Below, in pieces: positions 1 through 8,768 of a stretch of DNA of 64,000 bases (within the stretch, counting starts at the first letter, position 1; every line of letters begins with the position of its first letter). The DNA comes from Streptomyces sp. G-G2. GTDB taxonomy: Bacteria; Actinomycetota; Actinomycetes; Streptomycetales; Streptomycetaceae. Under the pieces are notes generated by a model. The model saw nothing but the letters and a program-made list of their open reading frames with translations, had not been told where the DNA came from and searched no databases. Where the stretch lies: positions 1 to 64,000 of the forward strand of contig NZ_JASISO010000002.1 of assembly GCF_030063135.1 (NCBI RefSeq), read 5' to 3'. The position numbers were made by a program, and so were the translations under genes.

Positions 1-67
1 GTGGACGCGGACCGCCGTCCCCGCGGCACCCCGAAAGGGGACCGGGCCCTGGGCCGGGAGTGGAGCT

Positions 68-95
68 TTGGCGCGCGCACCCGCGGTCGTATCCT
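68..95 (+). promoter_or_regulatory. Candidate sigma-70-type promoter for the DUF6912-HAD pair
   Basis: A TTGGCG hexamer at 68-73 is separated by 16 bases from TATCCT at 90-95, close to the principal-sigma consensus. It lies just ahead of the small gene starting at 129 and predicts a transcript start near 102. This is inferred from hexamer match and spacing only. Confidence 0.4.
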
Positions 96-128
96 GAGGG
101 CGTTTCCGACTACCGAAAGCAGCCGGCC

Positions 129-629
129 ATGCGCGTGTACGTCCCCCTGACCCTCCCCGGGCTCGCCGAGGCGCACAAGGCGGGCGAGCTGGGCCCCGCC
201 CCGCTGCGGGCGTACGCCGTCACGCCCGGCCTGCGCGAGTGGTACGTCTCGGACGACATCGAGGAGCTGGAGTACGCCGCCCTGAACCGGGCCGCCCTCG
301 CCTCCCTGCGCCTGATCGCCGCGGACCCCGCCACCCCCCGCAGGCGGGTCGTCGTCGCGCTCGACGTGGACGACAAGGCCGCCGCCGCGACCCCCGGCGT
401 GGACGAGGCCACCCTCGGACAGGTGGCGCTCGGCGCCGCCGTGCGCCTGACCGTGGCCGCCGCCGTGCACGTGGACGCCGAGGACGCCGAGTCCGATGTG
501 ACGGCCGCCGCGGCCGCGCTGGCCGCCGCGGACGCGGGCGACGACGACGCGCGGTTCACCGTGGACGGCGCCGAGGACCACGACCTGCTGTGGTTCGGCG
601 TCCAGGAGATCCCCGGGCTGCTCAGATGA
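129..629 (+). CDS. DUF6912-like conserved hypothetical protein
   Basis: A 166-residue acidic, alanine-rich soluble protein with no signal peptide or membrane segment. It begins MRVYVPLTLPGL, which is how I remember the DUF6912 family starting in actinomycetes. An upstream GTG at 60 would add 23 residues with no family resemblance, so the ATG at 129 is preferred although its ribosome site (GAAAG) is weak. The centre holds an LDVDDKAAAA stretch and the end is rich in Asp and Ala. Its stop codon overlaps the start of the HAD gene (ATGA at 626-629), so the two are translationally coupled and probably work together. No enzymatic motif is visible and the function is unknown. Confidence 0.75.
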   Translation: MRVYVPLTLPGLAEAHKAGELGPAPLRAYAVTPGLREWYVSDDIEELEYAALNRAALASLRLIAADPATPRRRVVVALDVDDKAAAATPGVDEATLGQVALGAAVRLTVAAAVHVDAEDAESDVTAAAAALAAADAGDDDARFTVDGAEDHDLLWFGVQEIPGLLR

Positions 630-1315
630 CCGCCGTGAGCGCGGTGTCGGGGGCGCTCGGCGCCCACATCGTCTGGGACTGGAACGGGACCCTCCTCCAC
701 GACATCGACGCGGTCATGGCGGCCACGAACGCCTCCTTCGCCGAGCTGGGCTTCGCGCCGCTCACCCTGGAGCGCTACCGCGAGCTGTACGTCGTACCGG
801 TGCCGAACTTCTACGCGCGGCTGATGGGACGGCTGCCCACCGACGACGAGTGGCTGCTCATGGACGCGACCTTCCACCGCCACTACTGGGCGCGGGCGGA
901 GCACGCCGGGCTGGCCGAGGGCGCCCGGGAGCTGCTGGACGGCTGGCGGACGGCCGGGCTGACTCAGTCCCTGCTGTCCCTCGCGCCCCACGAGAAGCTG
1001 GTGCCCCTGGTCCGCAGGCACGGGATCGACGGGCACTTCCTGCGCGTCGACGGCCGCGTCGGCCCCTCGCACACCTCCAAGGCCGGTCATCTCGTACGTC
1101 ATATGGCGGCCCTGGAGGAGACGGGTGTGACCGCTGCCCGTACGGTCCTCATCGGAGACGCCGTGGACGATGCCCTCGCGGCCGCTCACGTGGGCGCCCG
1201 GGCCGTGCTCTACACCGGCGGTTCGCACAGCCGCCGCAGTCTGGAATCAGCCGGAGTCCCGGTCGTGGACACCCTGGCGGACGCCGTACGGACTGCTCGC
1301 GAATTGGCGGGATAG
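626..1315 (+). CDS. HAD-superfamily hydrolase (phosphatase-like)
   Basis: A 229-residue HAD-fold protein. Motif I is V-W-D18-W-N20-G-T-L near the N-terminus. A helical cap domain follows (about 30-105), then a Ser/Ala motif II region near SLAPHEK, a lysine region around SHTSKAGH, and motif IV in IGDAVDDALAA. Asp18 would be the nucleophile. The second Asp of the usual DxD, the general acid, is Asn20, which should weaken or alter ordinary phosphomonoesterase chemistry; DWNGT variants are known in this branch. The protein is cytosolic. The start overlaps the preceding stop by ATGA, so the longer reading frame from 239 is rejected. The substrate cannot be inferred. Confidence 0.85.
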   Translation: MTAVSAVSGALGAHIVWDWNGTLLHDIDAVMAATNASFAELGFAPLTLERYRELYVVPVPNFYARLMGRLPTDDEWLLMDATFHRHYWARAEHAGLAEGARELLDGWRTAGLTQSLLSLAPHEKLVPLVRRHGIDGHFLRVDGRVGPSHTSKAGHLVRHMAALEETGVTAARTVLIGDAVDDALAAAHVGARAVLYTGGSHSRRSLESAGVPVVDTLADAVRTARELAG

Positions 1316-1694
1316 CGACGTTTGAGATGCCCAGGAGGCCCCCCGCACGCGCGAGGGCCCTCCGTCGCTGTCCAGAGTGTCAAAGTTCGACCCCTGGTTT
1401 TGTACACATACAGCTCATGACGGGCCGGGGGTGAGGCGAGATAGCCTTGTCCCGTGATCAGCGCGATAGTCCTCGGGGGCACTGAAGCCCCCGGCCCGCG
1501 CCCGGCGCACCACCGTGCCCGGGCCATCGCTGATCCCCGCCGCCGGGGCCCCGTGCCGAACATGGCCGATTCTGCCCCGCCCGGCTCTGACGACGGCATA
1601 GCGTCGATCCCGAACGGACATCCCGCCTCGCGGCGCTATGTCATTTCTTCCTTCACCTACGTCACGCAATGGCGCGCGACAGGAGCCAGAGGAC
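1316..1694. other. Intergenic region upstream of NAD-glutamate dehydrogenase
   Basis: This 379-base gap holds an imperfect hairpin at 1334-1363 (ggaggccc pairing with gggccctcc, one bulge, no T-run) that may end the HAD transcript. The remainder should carry the glutamate dehydrogenase promoter. A TAGCCT at about 1443 is a possible -10, but no -35 sits at proper spacing. No convincing extra gene was seen. Confidence 0.4.
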
Positions 1695-4600
1695 ATGCAG
1701 ACCAAGCTGGACGAAGCAAAGGCCGAGCTGCTCGCACGGGCGGCCCGGGTAGCTGAGCACAGCCCGGCCGGGGGGCTACTTCCGACTGGGTCCGAGCAAG
1801 GGGGGCGGCCGGATCCGGACACCACGCTCTCCTACCTCCAGCGCTACTACCTGCACACCGCACCCGAGGACCTCACCGACCGTGACCCGGTCGACGTCTT
1901 CGGCGCCGCGCTCTCCCACTACCGGCTCGCCGAGAACCGGCCACAGGGCACGGCCAGCGTGCGCGTCCACACCCCCACGGTCGAGGAGAACGGCTGGACC
2001 TCCAGCCACTCCGTCGTCGAGGTCGTCACCGACGACATGCCCTTCCTCGTCGACAGCGTCACCAACGAGCTGTCCCGCCAGGGCCGCGGCATCCACGTCG
2101 TGATCCACCCGCAGGTCGTCGTACGCCGTGACGTCACCGGCAAGCTGATCGAGATCCTCGGCCCCGACTGTGCCCACCCGTCGCCCGACCGCCACCCCTC
2201 GACGAGTCCCTCCGGGACGCCCGATGTCTTCGGTCCCGCCACCGCGCGTCCCCACGACTCCCTCGTCGAGTCCTGGATCCACGTCGAGATCGACCGCGAG
2301 ACCGACCGCGCCGACCTCAAGCAGATCACCGCCGATCTGCTGCGCGTCCTGTCCGACGTCCGCGAGGCCGTCGAGGACTGGGAGAAGATGCGGGACGCCG
2401 CCCGCCGCATCGCCGAGGAGCTGCCCGGCGAGCCCACCGCCCCCGACCTGCGCGAGCACGAGCTGGACGAGGCCCGGGAGCTGCTGCGCTGGCTGGCCGG
2501 TGACAACTTCACCTTCCTCGGCTACCGCGAGTACAACCTGGTCGACGGGGACTCGCTGGCCGCCGTACCCGGCACCGGCCTGGGCATCCTGCGCTCCGAC
2601 CCGATCCACAGCGGCAAGGACGAGGGCCACCCCGTCTCGCCGTCCTTCAACCGGCTGCCCGTCGACGCCCGCGCCAAGGCCCGCGAGCACAAGCTGCTGG
2701 TGCTGACCAAGGCCAACAGCCGCTCCACCGTCCACCGCCCGTCCTACCTCGACTACGTCGGCGTCAAGAAGTTCGACGCCGAGGGCAACGTCGTCGGCGA
2801 GCGCCGCTTCCTCGGCCTGTTCTCCTCGGCCGCCTACACCGAGTCCGTGCGCCGCGTCCCGGTGATCCGCCGCAAGGTCGTCGAGGTCCTCGACGGCGCG
2901 GGCTTCGCGCCCAGCAGCCACGACGGCCGCGACCTGCTCCAGATCCTGGAGACCTACCCGCGCGACGAGCTGTTCCAGACCCCGGTCGACCAGCTGCGCG
3001 CCATCGCCACCTCGGTCCTGTACCTCCAGGAACGCCGCCGACTGCGGCTGTACCTGCGCCAGGACGAGTACGGGCGCTACTACTCGGCCCTGGTCTACCT
3101 GCCCCGCGACCGCTACACCACCGGCGTCCGGCTGCGCCTGATCGCGATCCTCCAGGAGGAACTGGGCGGCACCAGCGTCGACTTCACCGCCTGGAACACG
3201 GAGTCGATCCTCTCCCGCATCCACTTCGTCGTCCGCGTCCCGCAGGGCACCGAGCTGCCCGCCCTCACCGACGCCGACGCCGACCGCATCGAGGCCCGCC
3301 TGGTCGAGGCGGCCCGCTCCTGGGCCGACGGCTTCGGCGAGGCGCTGACCGCCGAGTGCGGCGAGGAGCGCGCCGCCGAGCTGCTGCGCCGCTACGGGTC
3401 CTCCTTCCCCGAGGGCTACAAGGCCGACCACTCCCCGCGCGCCGCGGTCGCCGACCTGGTCCGCCTGGAACGGCTGTCCGCCAGCACCAGCGACTTCGAC
3501 CTGTCGCTGTACGAGCCGGTCGGTGCGGCCCCCGGCGAACGCCGCTTCAAGATCTACCGCCAGGGCGAGCAGGTCTCCCTGTCCGCCGTACTGCCGGTCC
3601 TCCAGCGCCTCGGCGTCGAGGTCACCGACGAGCGGCCCTACGAGCTGCGCTGCGCCGACCGCACGCACGCCTGGATCTACGACTTCGGCCTGCGCCTGCC
3701 CGTCTCCGCCGGGAACGGCGACTACGTCGGCGACGACGCCCGCGAGCGGTTCCAGAACGCCTTCGCCGCCGTCTGGCAGGGCCAGGCGGAGAACGACAAC
3801 TTCAACACCCTGGTGCTGAGCGCCGGGCTCACCTGGCGGCAGGCCGTGGTGCTGCGCGCGTACGCGAAGTACCTGCGCCAGGCCGGTTCCACCTTCAGCC
3901 AGGACTACATGGAGGACACCCTCCGCAACAACGTCCACACCACCCGGCTGCTGGTCTCGCTCTTCGAGGCGCGGCTGTCTCCCGGCCGCCAGGCCGCGGG
4001 CACCGAGCTGATCGACGCGATGCTGGAGGAGCTGGAAGGCGCCCTGGACCAGGTCGCCTCGCTGGACGAGGACCGCATCCTGCGGGCCTTCCTCACCCTC
4101 ATCAAGGCCACCCTGCGGACCAACTTCTTCCAGAGCGCCAGCGAGGGAAGCGACAAGCGGGGCCAGAAGACGAAGTCCGGCGAGCCGCACTCCTACGTGT
4201 CGATGAAGTTCGACCCGCAGGCGATCCCGGACCTCCCCGCGCCCCGCCCGGCGTACGAGATCTGGGTCTACTCCCCGCGCGTCGAGGGCGTCCACCTGCG
4301 CTTCGGCAAGGTCGCCCGTGGCGGCCTGCGCTGGTCCGACCGGCGCGAGGACTTCCGTACGGAGGTCCTCGGCCTGGTCAAGGCGCAGATGGTGAAGAAC
4401 ACCGTCATCGTGCCGGTCGGCGCCAAGGGCGGCTTCGTCGCCAAGAACCTGCCCGACCCGTCGGTGGACCGCGACGCCTGGCTCGCCGAGGGCATCGCCT
4501 CGTACAAGATCTTCATCTCGGCGCTGCTCGACATCACCGACAACCTCGTCGGCGGCGAGGTCGTGCCGCCGAAGGACGTGGTCCGCCACGACGAGGACGA

Positions 4601-6743
4601 CACCTACCTCGTCGTCGCCGCAGACAAGGGCACCGCGACCTTCTCCGACATCGCCAACGCCGTCGCCGAGTCCTACGGCTTCTGGCTCGGCGACGCCTTC
4701 GCCTCGGGCGGCTCGGCCGGTTACGACCACAAGGGCATGGGCATCACCGCCCGCGGCGCCTGGGAGTCGGTCAAGCGGCACTTCCGCGAGCTGGGCCACG
4801 ACACCCAGAACGAGGACTTCACGGCGGTCGGCGTCGGTGACATGTCCGGCGACGTCTTCGGCAACGGCATGCTGCTCTCCGAGCACATCCGCCTGGTCGC
4901 CGCCTTCGACCACCGGCACATCTTCCTCGACCCGAACCCGGACGCGGCCACCTCGTACGCCGAGCGCCGCCGCCTGTTCGAGCTGCCGCGCTCCTCGTGG
5001 GCCGACTACGACACCTCGCTGCTCTCCGCGGGCGGCGGCATCCACCCCCGCACCGCCAAGGCCATCCCGGTCACCCCGCAGATCCGCCAGGCCCTCGGCA
5101 TCGAGGCCGGGATCAGCAAGATGACCCCGGCCGAGCTGATGCAGGCCGTCCTCAAGTCCCCCGTGGACCTGCTGTGGAACGGCGGCATCGGTACGTACGT
5201 CAAGGCGACGGCCGAGACCCACGCGGACGTCGGCGACAAGGCGAACGACGCCATCCGCGTCGACGGCCAGGACGTGCGCGCCCGGGTCATCGGCGAGGGC
5301 GGCAACCTCGGTCTGACCCAGCTGGGCCGGATCGAGTTCGCCCGGCTCGGCGCGGGCGGCGAGGGCGGCAAGATCAACACGGACGCCATCGACAACAGCG
5401 CGGGCGTGGACACCTCCGACCACGAGGTGAACATCAAGATCCTGCTCAACGCGGTGGTCTCCGACGGCGACATGACCGTCAAGCAGCGCAACACCCTCCT
5501 CGCCGCGATGACCGACGAGGTCGGCCACCTGGTCCTGCGCAACAACTACGCGCAGAACGTCGCGCTCGCCAACGGCGCGGCCCAGGCCCCCAGCCTGCTC
5601 CACGCCCAGCAGCGCTTCATGCGCCGCCTGGAGCGGGACGGACGGCTCGACCGGGGGCTGGAGTTCCTGCCCACCGACCGGCAGATCCGCGAACTGCTCA
5701 GCGGCAACCGCGGCCTGACCCAGCCGGAACTGGCCGTCCTGTTCGCCTACACCAAGATCACGGTGGCGGACGAGCTGATCGGCACCGGGCTGCCGGACGA
5801 CCCCTACCTGCGCCGACTGCTGCACGAGTACTTCCCGGGCGCGCTGCGCGAGCAGTTCCCCGAGCAGATCGACGCGCACGCGCTGCGCCGCGAGATCACC
5901 ACCACGATCCTGGTCAACGACACCGTCAACAGCGGTGGCTCGACCTTCCTGCACCGGCTGCGCGAGGAGACCGGGGCCTCCCTGGAGGAGATCGTCCGGG
6001 CGCAGCTCTCGGCCCGCGAGATCTTCGGCCTGGCCGAGGTGTGGGACGCGGTCGAGGCGCTGGACACCAAGGTCGCGGCCGATGTGCAGACCCGGATCCG
6101 GCTGCACTCGCGCCGTCTGGTCGAGCGCGGCACCCGCTGGCTGCTCAACAACCGGCCGCAGCCGCTCCAGATCACCGAGACCATCGGCTTCTTCAGCGAG
6201 CGGGTCACGCACGTGTGGTCCGAGCTGCCCAAGCTGGTGCGCGGCGCCGACCAGGAGTGGTACGTGTCGATCGTGGCCGAGCTGACCGGGGCGGGCGTCC
6301 CGGAGGAGCTGGCCGCGAAGGTGGCCGGGTTCTCCTCGGCCTTCCCGACGCTCGACATCGTCGCGATCGCCGACCGCACGGGCATCGAGCCGCTGGCGGT
6401 GGCCGAGGTCTACTACGACCTCGCGGACCGCCTGGAGATCACCAAGCTGATGGACCGGATCATCGAGCTGCCGCGGTCCGACCGCTGGCAGTCGATGGCC
6501 CGCGCCTCCATCCGTGAGGACCTGTTCGCCGCGCACGCGGCGCTGACCGCCGACGTACTGGCGGTCGGCAACGGTGCCTCGACTCCCGAGCAGCGCTTCG
6601 CGGCGTGGGAGGAGAAGAGCGCGGCGATCATCGGCCGGGCCCGGACGACCCTGGAGGAGATCCAGAGTTCGGACGACTTCGACCTCGCGAACCTGTCGGT
6701 GGCGATGCGGACGATGCGTTCGCTGCTGCGGACGCACAGCTGA
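1695..6743 (+). CDS. gdh: NAD-specific glutamate dehydrogenase, large GDH180 type
   Basis: This 1,682-residue protein matches the 180-kDa class of NAD-dependent glutamate dehydrogenases (about 1,600-1,700 residues, first described in Streptomyces clavuligerus). It oxidatively deaminates L-glutamate to 2-oxoglutarate and ammonia with NAD+, a catabolic role. The N-terminal half holds the ACT-like and helical domains of the class. The dehydrogenase core lies about residues 840-1250, with VPVGAKGGFV (about 906-915) as the glutamate-binding lysine region, followed by GDMSGDVFGNGML and GGGIHPRTAKAIPVTP, and LLWNGGIGTYVKA. The start at 1695 has an AGAGG-type ribosome site; an upstream ATG at 1638 adds 19 non-family residues. 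It is monocistronic, ending just before a strong bidirectional terminator. Confidence 0.96.
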   Translation: MQTKLDEAKAELLARAARVAEHSPAGGLLPTGSEQGGRPDPDTTLSYLQRYYLHTAPEDLTDRDPVDVFGAALSHYRLAENRPQGTASVRVHTPTVEENGWTSSHSVVEVVTDDMPFLVDSVTNELSRQGRGIHVVIHPQVVVRRDVTGKLIEILGPDCAHPSPDRHPSTSPSGTPDVFGPATARPHDSLVESWIHVEIDRETDRADLKQITADLLRVLSDVREAVEDWEKMRDAARRIAEELPGEPTAPDLREHELDEARELLRWLAGDNFTFLGYREYNLVDGDSLAAVPGTGLGILRSDPIHSGKDEGHPVSPSFNRLPVDARAKAREHKLLVLTKANSRSTVHRPSYLDYVGVKKFDAEGNVVGERRFLGLFSSAAYTESVRRVPVIRRKVVEVLDGAGFAPSSHDGRDLLQILETYPRDELFQTPVDQLRAIATSVLYLQERRRLRLYLRQDEYGRYYSALVYLPRDRYTTGVRLRLIAILQEELGGTSVDFTAWNTESILSRIHFVVRVPQGTELPALTDADADRIEARLVEAARSWADGFGEALTAECGEERAAELLRRYGSSFPEGYKADHSPRAAVADLVRLERLSASTSDFDLSLYEPVGAAPGERRFKIYRQGEQVSLSAVLPVLQRLGVEVTDERPYELRCADRTHAWIYDFGLRLPVSAGNGDYVGDDARERFQNAFAAVWQGQAENDNFNTLVLSAGLTWRQAVVLRAYAKYLRQAGSTFSQDYMEDTLRNNVHTTRLLVSLFEARLSPGRQAAGTELIDAMLEELEGALDQVASLDEDRILRAFLTLIKATLRTNFFQSASEGSDKRGQKTKSGEPHSYVSMKFDPQAIPDLPAPRPAYEIWVYSPRVEGVHLRFGKVARGGLRWSDRREDFRTEVLGLVKAQMVKNTVIVPVGAKGGFVAKNLPDPSVDRDAWLAEGIASYKIFISALLDITDNLVGGEVVPPKDVVRHDEDDTYLVVAADKGTATFSDIANAVAESYGFWLGDAFASGGSAGYDHKGMGITARGAWESVKRHFRELGHDTQNEDFTAVGVGDMSGDVFGNGMLLSEHIRLVAAFDHRHIFLDPNPDAATSYAERRRLFELPRSSWADYDTSLLSAGGGIHPRTAKAIPVTPQIRQALGIEAGISKMTPAELMQAVLKSPVDLLWNGGIGTYVKATAETHADVGDKANDAIRVDGQDVRARVIGEGGNLGLTQLGRIEFARLGAGGEGGKINTDAIDNSAGVDTSDHEVNIKILLNAVVSDGDMTVKQRNTLLAAMTDEVGHLVLRNNYAQNVALANGAAQAPSLLHAQQRFMRRLERDGRLDRGLEFLPTDRQIRELLSGNRGLTQPELAVLFAYTKITVADELIGTGLPDDPYLRRLLHEYFPGALREQFPEQIDAHALRREITTTILVNDTVNSGGSTFLHRLREETGASLEEIVRAQLSAREIFGLAEVWDAVEALDTKVAADVQTRIRLHSRRLVERGTRWLLNNRPQPLQITETIGFFSERVTHVWSELPKLVRGADQEWYVSIVAELTGAGVPEELAAKVAGFSSAFPTLDIVAIADRTGIEPLAVAEVYYDLADRLEITKLMDRIIELPRSDRWQSMARASIREDLFAAHAALTADVLAVGNGASTPEQRFAAWEEKSAAIIGRARTTLEEIQSSDDFDLANLSVAMRTMRSLLRTHS

Positions 6744-6768
6744 GCGTCGTAGCGGGAGAAGCAGGGCG

Positions 6769-6817
6769 AACGGGGAGGGCCCCGGGACCGGATTCCGGTC
6801 CCGGGGCCCTCCCCGTT
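6769..6817. terminator. Bidirectional terminator, 24-bp perfect stem
   Basis: A perfect inverted repeat (arms 6769-6792 and 6794-6817) with a one-base centre lies between the convergent glutamate dehydrogenase (+) and ABC ATPase (-) genes. No clear T-run follows, which is common for Streptomyces terminators. It serves both strands. Confidence 0.85.
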
Positions 6818-6858
6818 CGTGTCCTGCCGTGCTGCCGTCCTGCTGCACGGCCCTTGGG

Positions 6859-7698
6859 CTATTGCCTGCCGAACTCCTCGTACGCGTCGCAGACTTCCTT
6901 GGTCGGCCCGTCCATCCGCAGCACGCCGTGCTCCAGCCACAGGACCCGGTCGCAGGTCTCGCGGATGGTGCCGATGCCGTGGCTGACCAGGAAGACCGTG
7001 CCCGCCGTCTTGCGCAGCTCCTCGATCCGCCGCTGGCTGCGCCGCTGGAAGGCGGCGTCACCGGTGGCGAGGGCCTCGTCGATCATCAGGACGTCGTGGT
7101 CCTTGGCCGCGGCGATGGAGAAGCGCAGGCGGGCGCCCATGCCGGAGGAGTAGGTGCGCATCGGGAGCGAGATGAAGTCGCCCTTCTCGTTGATTCCGGA
7201 GAAGTCGACGATGCCCTGGTAGCGCTCCTGGACCTGCTGCTTGGACATGCCCATGGCCAGGCCGCCGAGGATGACGTTGCGCTCGCCGGTCAGGTCGTTC
7301 ATCAGGGCGGCGTTCACGCCGAGCAGCGAGGGCTGGCCGTGCGAGAAGATCCGGCCGCTCTCCACGGGCTGCAGGCCCGCGATCGCCGAGAGCAGGGTGG
7401 ACTTGCCGGAGCCGTTGGTGCCGATCAGGCCGATGGCCTCGCCCTTGTACGCGATGAAGGACACCCCGCGTACGGCGCGCACCTCGCGGATCCCGGGCTT
7501 GGGCTTCTTGCGGTTGAAGATCCGGCTGAGCGCGGCGGTGGCGCTGCCGCGGCCGCCGCCGGTGCCCACGATCTTGTAGGTGATGTGGACGTTGTCCGCG
7601 ATGACGGTCGGGACGCGGGTGTCGGCGGGTGCGTGGACCCGGTCGGCCGTCGTGCCGGTCGTCGTGCCCGTCGTCGTATCAGTCGTCGTATCAGCCAC
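6859..7698 (-). CDS. ABC transporter ATP-binding protein, polysaccharide/teichoic acid export (TagH/Wzt type)
   Basis: A 279-residue ATPase that powers export of a cell-surface polymer with its partner permease. It has Walker A in IGTNGSGKSTLL, an SSGMGARLRFSIA signature segment typical of the polysaccharide-export subfamily, Walker B in HDVLMIDEAL, and the switch histidine in VFLVSHG. An unusual Thr/Asp-rich N-terminal tail (repeated TTTDTTTGT) precedes the nucleotide-binding fold. It lacks the C-terminal substrate-binding domain of the longest Wzt proteins. Its start overlaps the permease end by 8 bases, so the genes form a coupled pair. Together with the TagF-like enzyme at 9606-11831 this suggests export of a glycerol- or ribitol-phosphate-type or related glycopolymer; the identity is inference. 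Confidence 0.92.
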   Translation of the reverse strand: MADTTTDTTTGTTTGTTADRVHAPADTRVPTVIADNVHITYKIVGTGGGRGSATAALSRIFNRKKPKPGIREVRAVRGVSFIAYKGEAIGLIGTNGSGKSTLLSAIAGLQPVESGRIFSHGQPSLLGVNAALMNDLTGERNVILGGLAMGMSKQQVQERYQGIVDFSGINEKGDFISLPMRTYSSGMGARLRFSIAAAKDHDVLMIDEALATGDAAFQRRSQRRIEELRKTAGTVFLVSHGIGTIRETCDRVLWLEHGVLRMDGPTKEVCDAYEEFGRQ

Positions 7699-8599
7699 GG
7701 CCGTACTCCTCCTCGGCCTTCCAGAAGTAGATGAAGCCGCCGATGCCGACGACGAGGGACCAGCCGAGGGCGATCAGCCAGACGTGGTGCGGGAGTGCGG
7801 AGATCTTGGTGCTGTCGATCAGCGCGTACCGCATCAGGTCGATGTAGACGGCGGCCGGGTTGAACTGGAGCACGGTCATCACCCAGTGCGGCAGGTGGTC
7901 GTTCTTCAGCATGTCGCTGATGCTCCACATGACGCCCGAGGAGTACATCCAGGTGCGCAGGATGAAGGGCATCAGCTGGCTGACGTCCGGGTTCTTGCTG
8001 CCGAGGCGGGCCATGACCATGGCGCAGCCCGCGCAGAAGACGGCCATCAGGAACAGGGTGGGGAAGGCCAGCAGCCAGCGCGGGCCCGGAACCTGGCCGA
8101 AGCAGAGCAGCAGCACGACCAGCGCGCCCATGGTGACGAGCAGCTGCTGGAAGAGCTGGATCACGCTGGACAGGGGGAGGCTGGCGCGGGGGAAGTGCAG
8201 GGCCCGGACGAGGCCGAGGTTGCTGTGGACCGCGCGGGTTCCGGCGTTGATCGAACTGCCGATGAAGTCCCAGACGAAGACGCCCGTGATCAGGAACGGG
8301 AGGTAGTCCGAGACGCCGCGGCTGGCGTTCATGATGATGCCGAAGATGAAGTAGTACACGGCCGCGTTCAGCAGCGGGGTGACCAGGTGCCAGACCTGGC
8401 CGAGCTTCGCGGTGCTGTACGTCGAGGCCATGCGCGCGGTCGCGTACGACATCACGAAGTGGCGGCGGTCCCAGAGCTGCCGGATGTAGGTCGGCAACGA
8501 GGGGCGGGCGCCGCTGAGCGTCAGGCCGTGGGCGGCCGCCAGGGCGTCGATGTCCAGCTCGGCGGCCGGGGCTCCGGCCATGGTGGTGGTCGTGGTCAC
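7691..8599 (-). CDS. ABC-2 type permease, polysaccharide/teichoic acid export (TagG/Wzm type)
   Basis: A 302-residue membrane protein of the ABC-2 family. A cytosolic N-terminal stretch of about 65 residues is followed by about six hydrophobic helices (for example VYYFIFGIIM, FLITGVFVWDFIG, LLVTMGALVVLLL and LIALGWSLVVGIGGFIYF). The sequence FPRASLPLSSVIQ resembles the amphipathic coupling segment conserved in TagG/Wzm permeases. It would form the channel for the polymer energised by the adjacent ATPase. It is the first gene of the pair and the ATPase start lies inside its end. The region ahead of it is shared with the divergent TetR gene. Confidence 0.92.
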   Translation of the reverse strand: MTTTTTMAGAPAAELDIDALAAAHGLTLSGARPSLPTYIRQLWDRRHFVMSYATARMASTYSTAKLGQVWHLVTPLLNAAVYYFIFGIIMNASRGVSDYLPFLITGVFVWDFIGSSINAGTRAVHSNLGLVRALHFPRASLPLSSVIQLFQQLLVTMGALVVLLLCFGQVPGPRWLLAFPTLFLMAVFCAGCAMVMARLGSKNPDVSQLMPFILRTWMYSSGVMWSISDMLKNDHLPHWVMTVLQFNPAAVYIDLMRYALIDSTKISALPHHVWLIALGWSLVVGIGGFIYFWKAEEEYGRG

Positions 8600-8670
8600 G
8601 GGGGTCGCTTTCGACGGGGGCGGGGCGTCGGGACCCGGGCCTCCCAGCGGCAGCTGAGGGCGGGACGGGT

Positions 8671-8729
8671 CCGTATCGTCGCTAGGGCGAGATTAGGGCG
8701 GGACGCGTCGGAACGCAACCGTATCGTCG
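8671..8729. repeat. Pair of 11-bp direct repeats between the exporter operon and tetR
   Basis: The 11-mer CCGTATCGTCG occurs at 8671-8681 and again at 8719-8729 in the 169-base divergent intergenic region. It could be a regulator binding element for the adjacent TetR protein, but TetR sites are usually palindromic and these copies are direct, so the role is only a guess. Confidence 0.35.
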
Positions 8730-8756
8730 TGACGGGCCAGGGACGGCGTACGCGGC

Positions 8757-8762
8757 TATGCT
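8757..8762 (+). promoter_or_regulatory. -10 element placing tetR as a leaderless gene
   Basis: TATGCT ends 6 bases before the ATG at 8769 and no ribosome-binding purine run precedes the start. Transcription would therefore begin at or next to the ATG. Confidence 0.45.
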
Positions 8763-8768
8763 CCCTGT

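Noticed and set aside
1334..1363. Possible 6C small RNA motif (six-C run in a hairpin)
   Set aside because: Only one C6 run is present and the second hairpin with its own C-run, required by the motif, is missing. It is better read as an imperfect terminator.
1776..7061. Very long minus-strand open frame opposite the glutamate dehydrogenase
   Set aside because: It is an antisense artefact of high-GC coding sequence: repetitive Asp/Gly/Val composition, no start signals and a real enzyme on the other strand.
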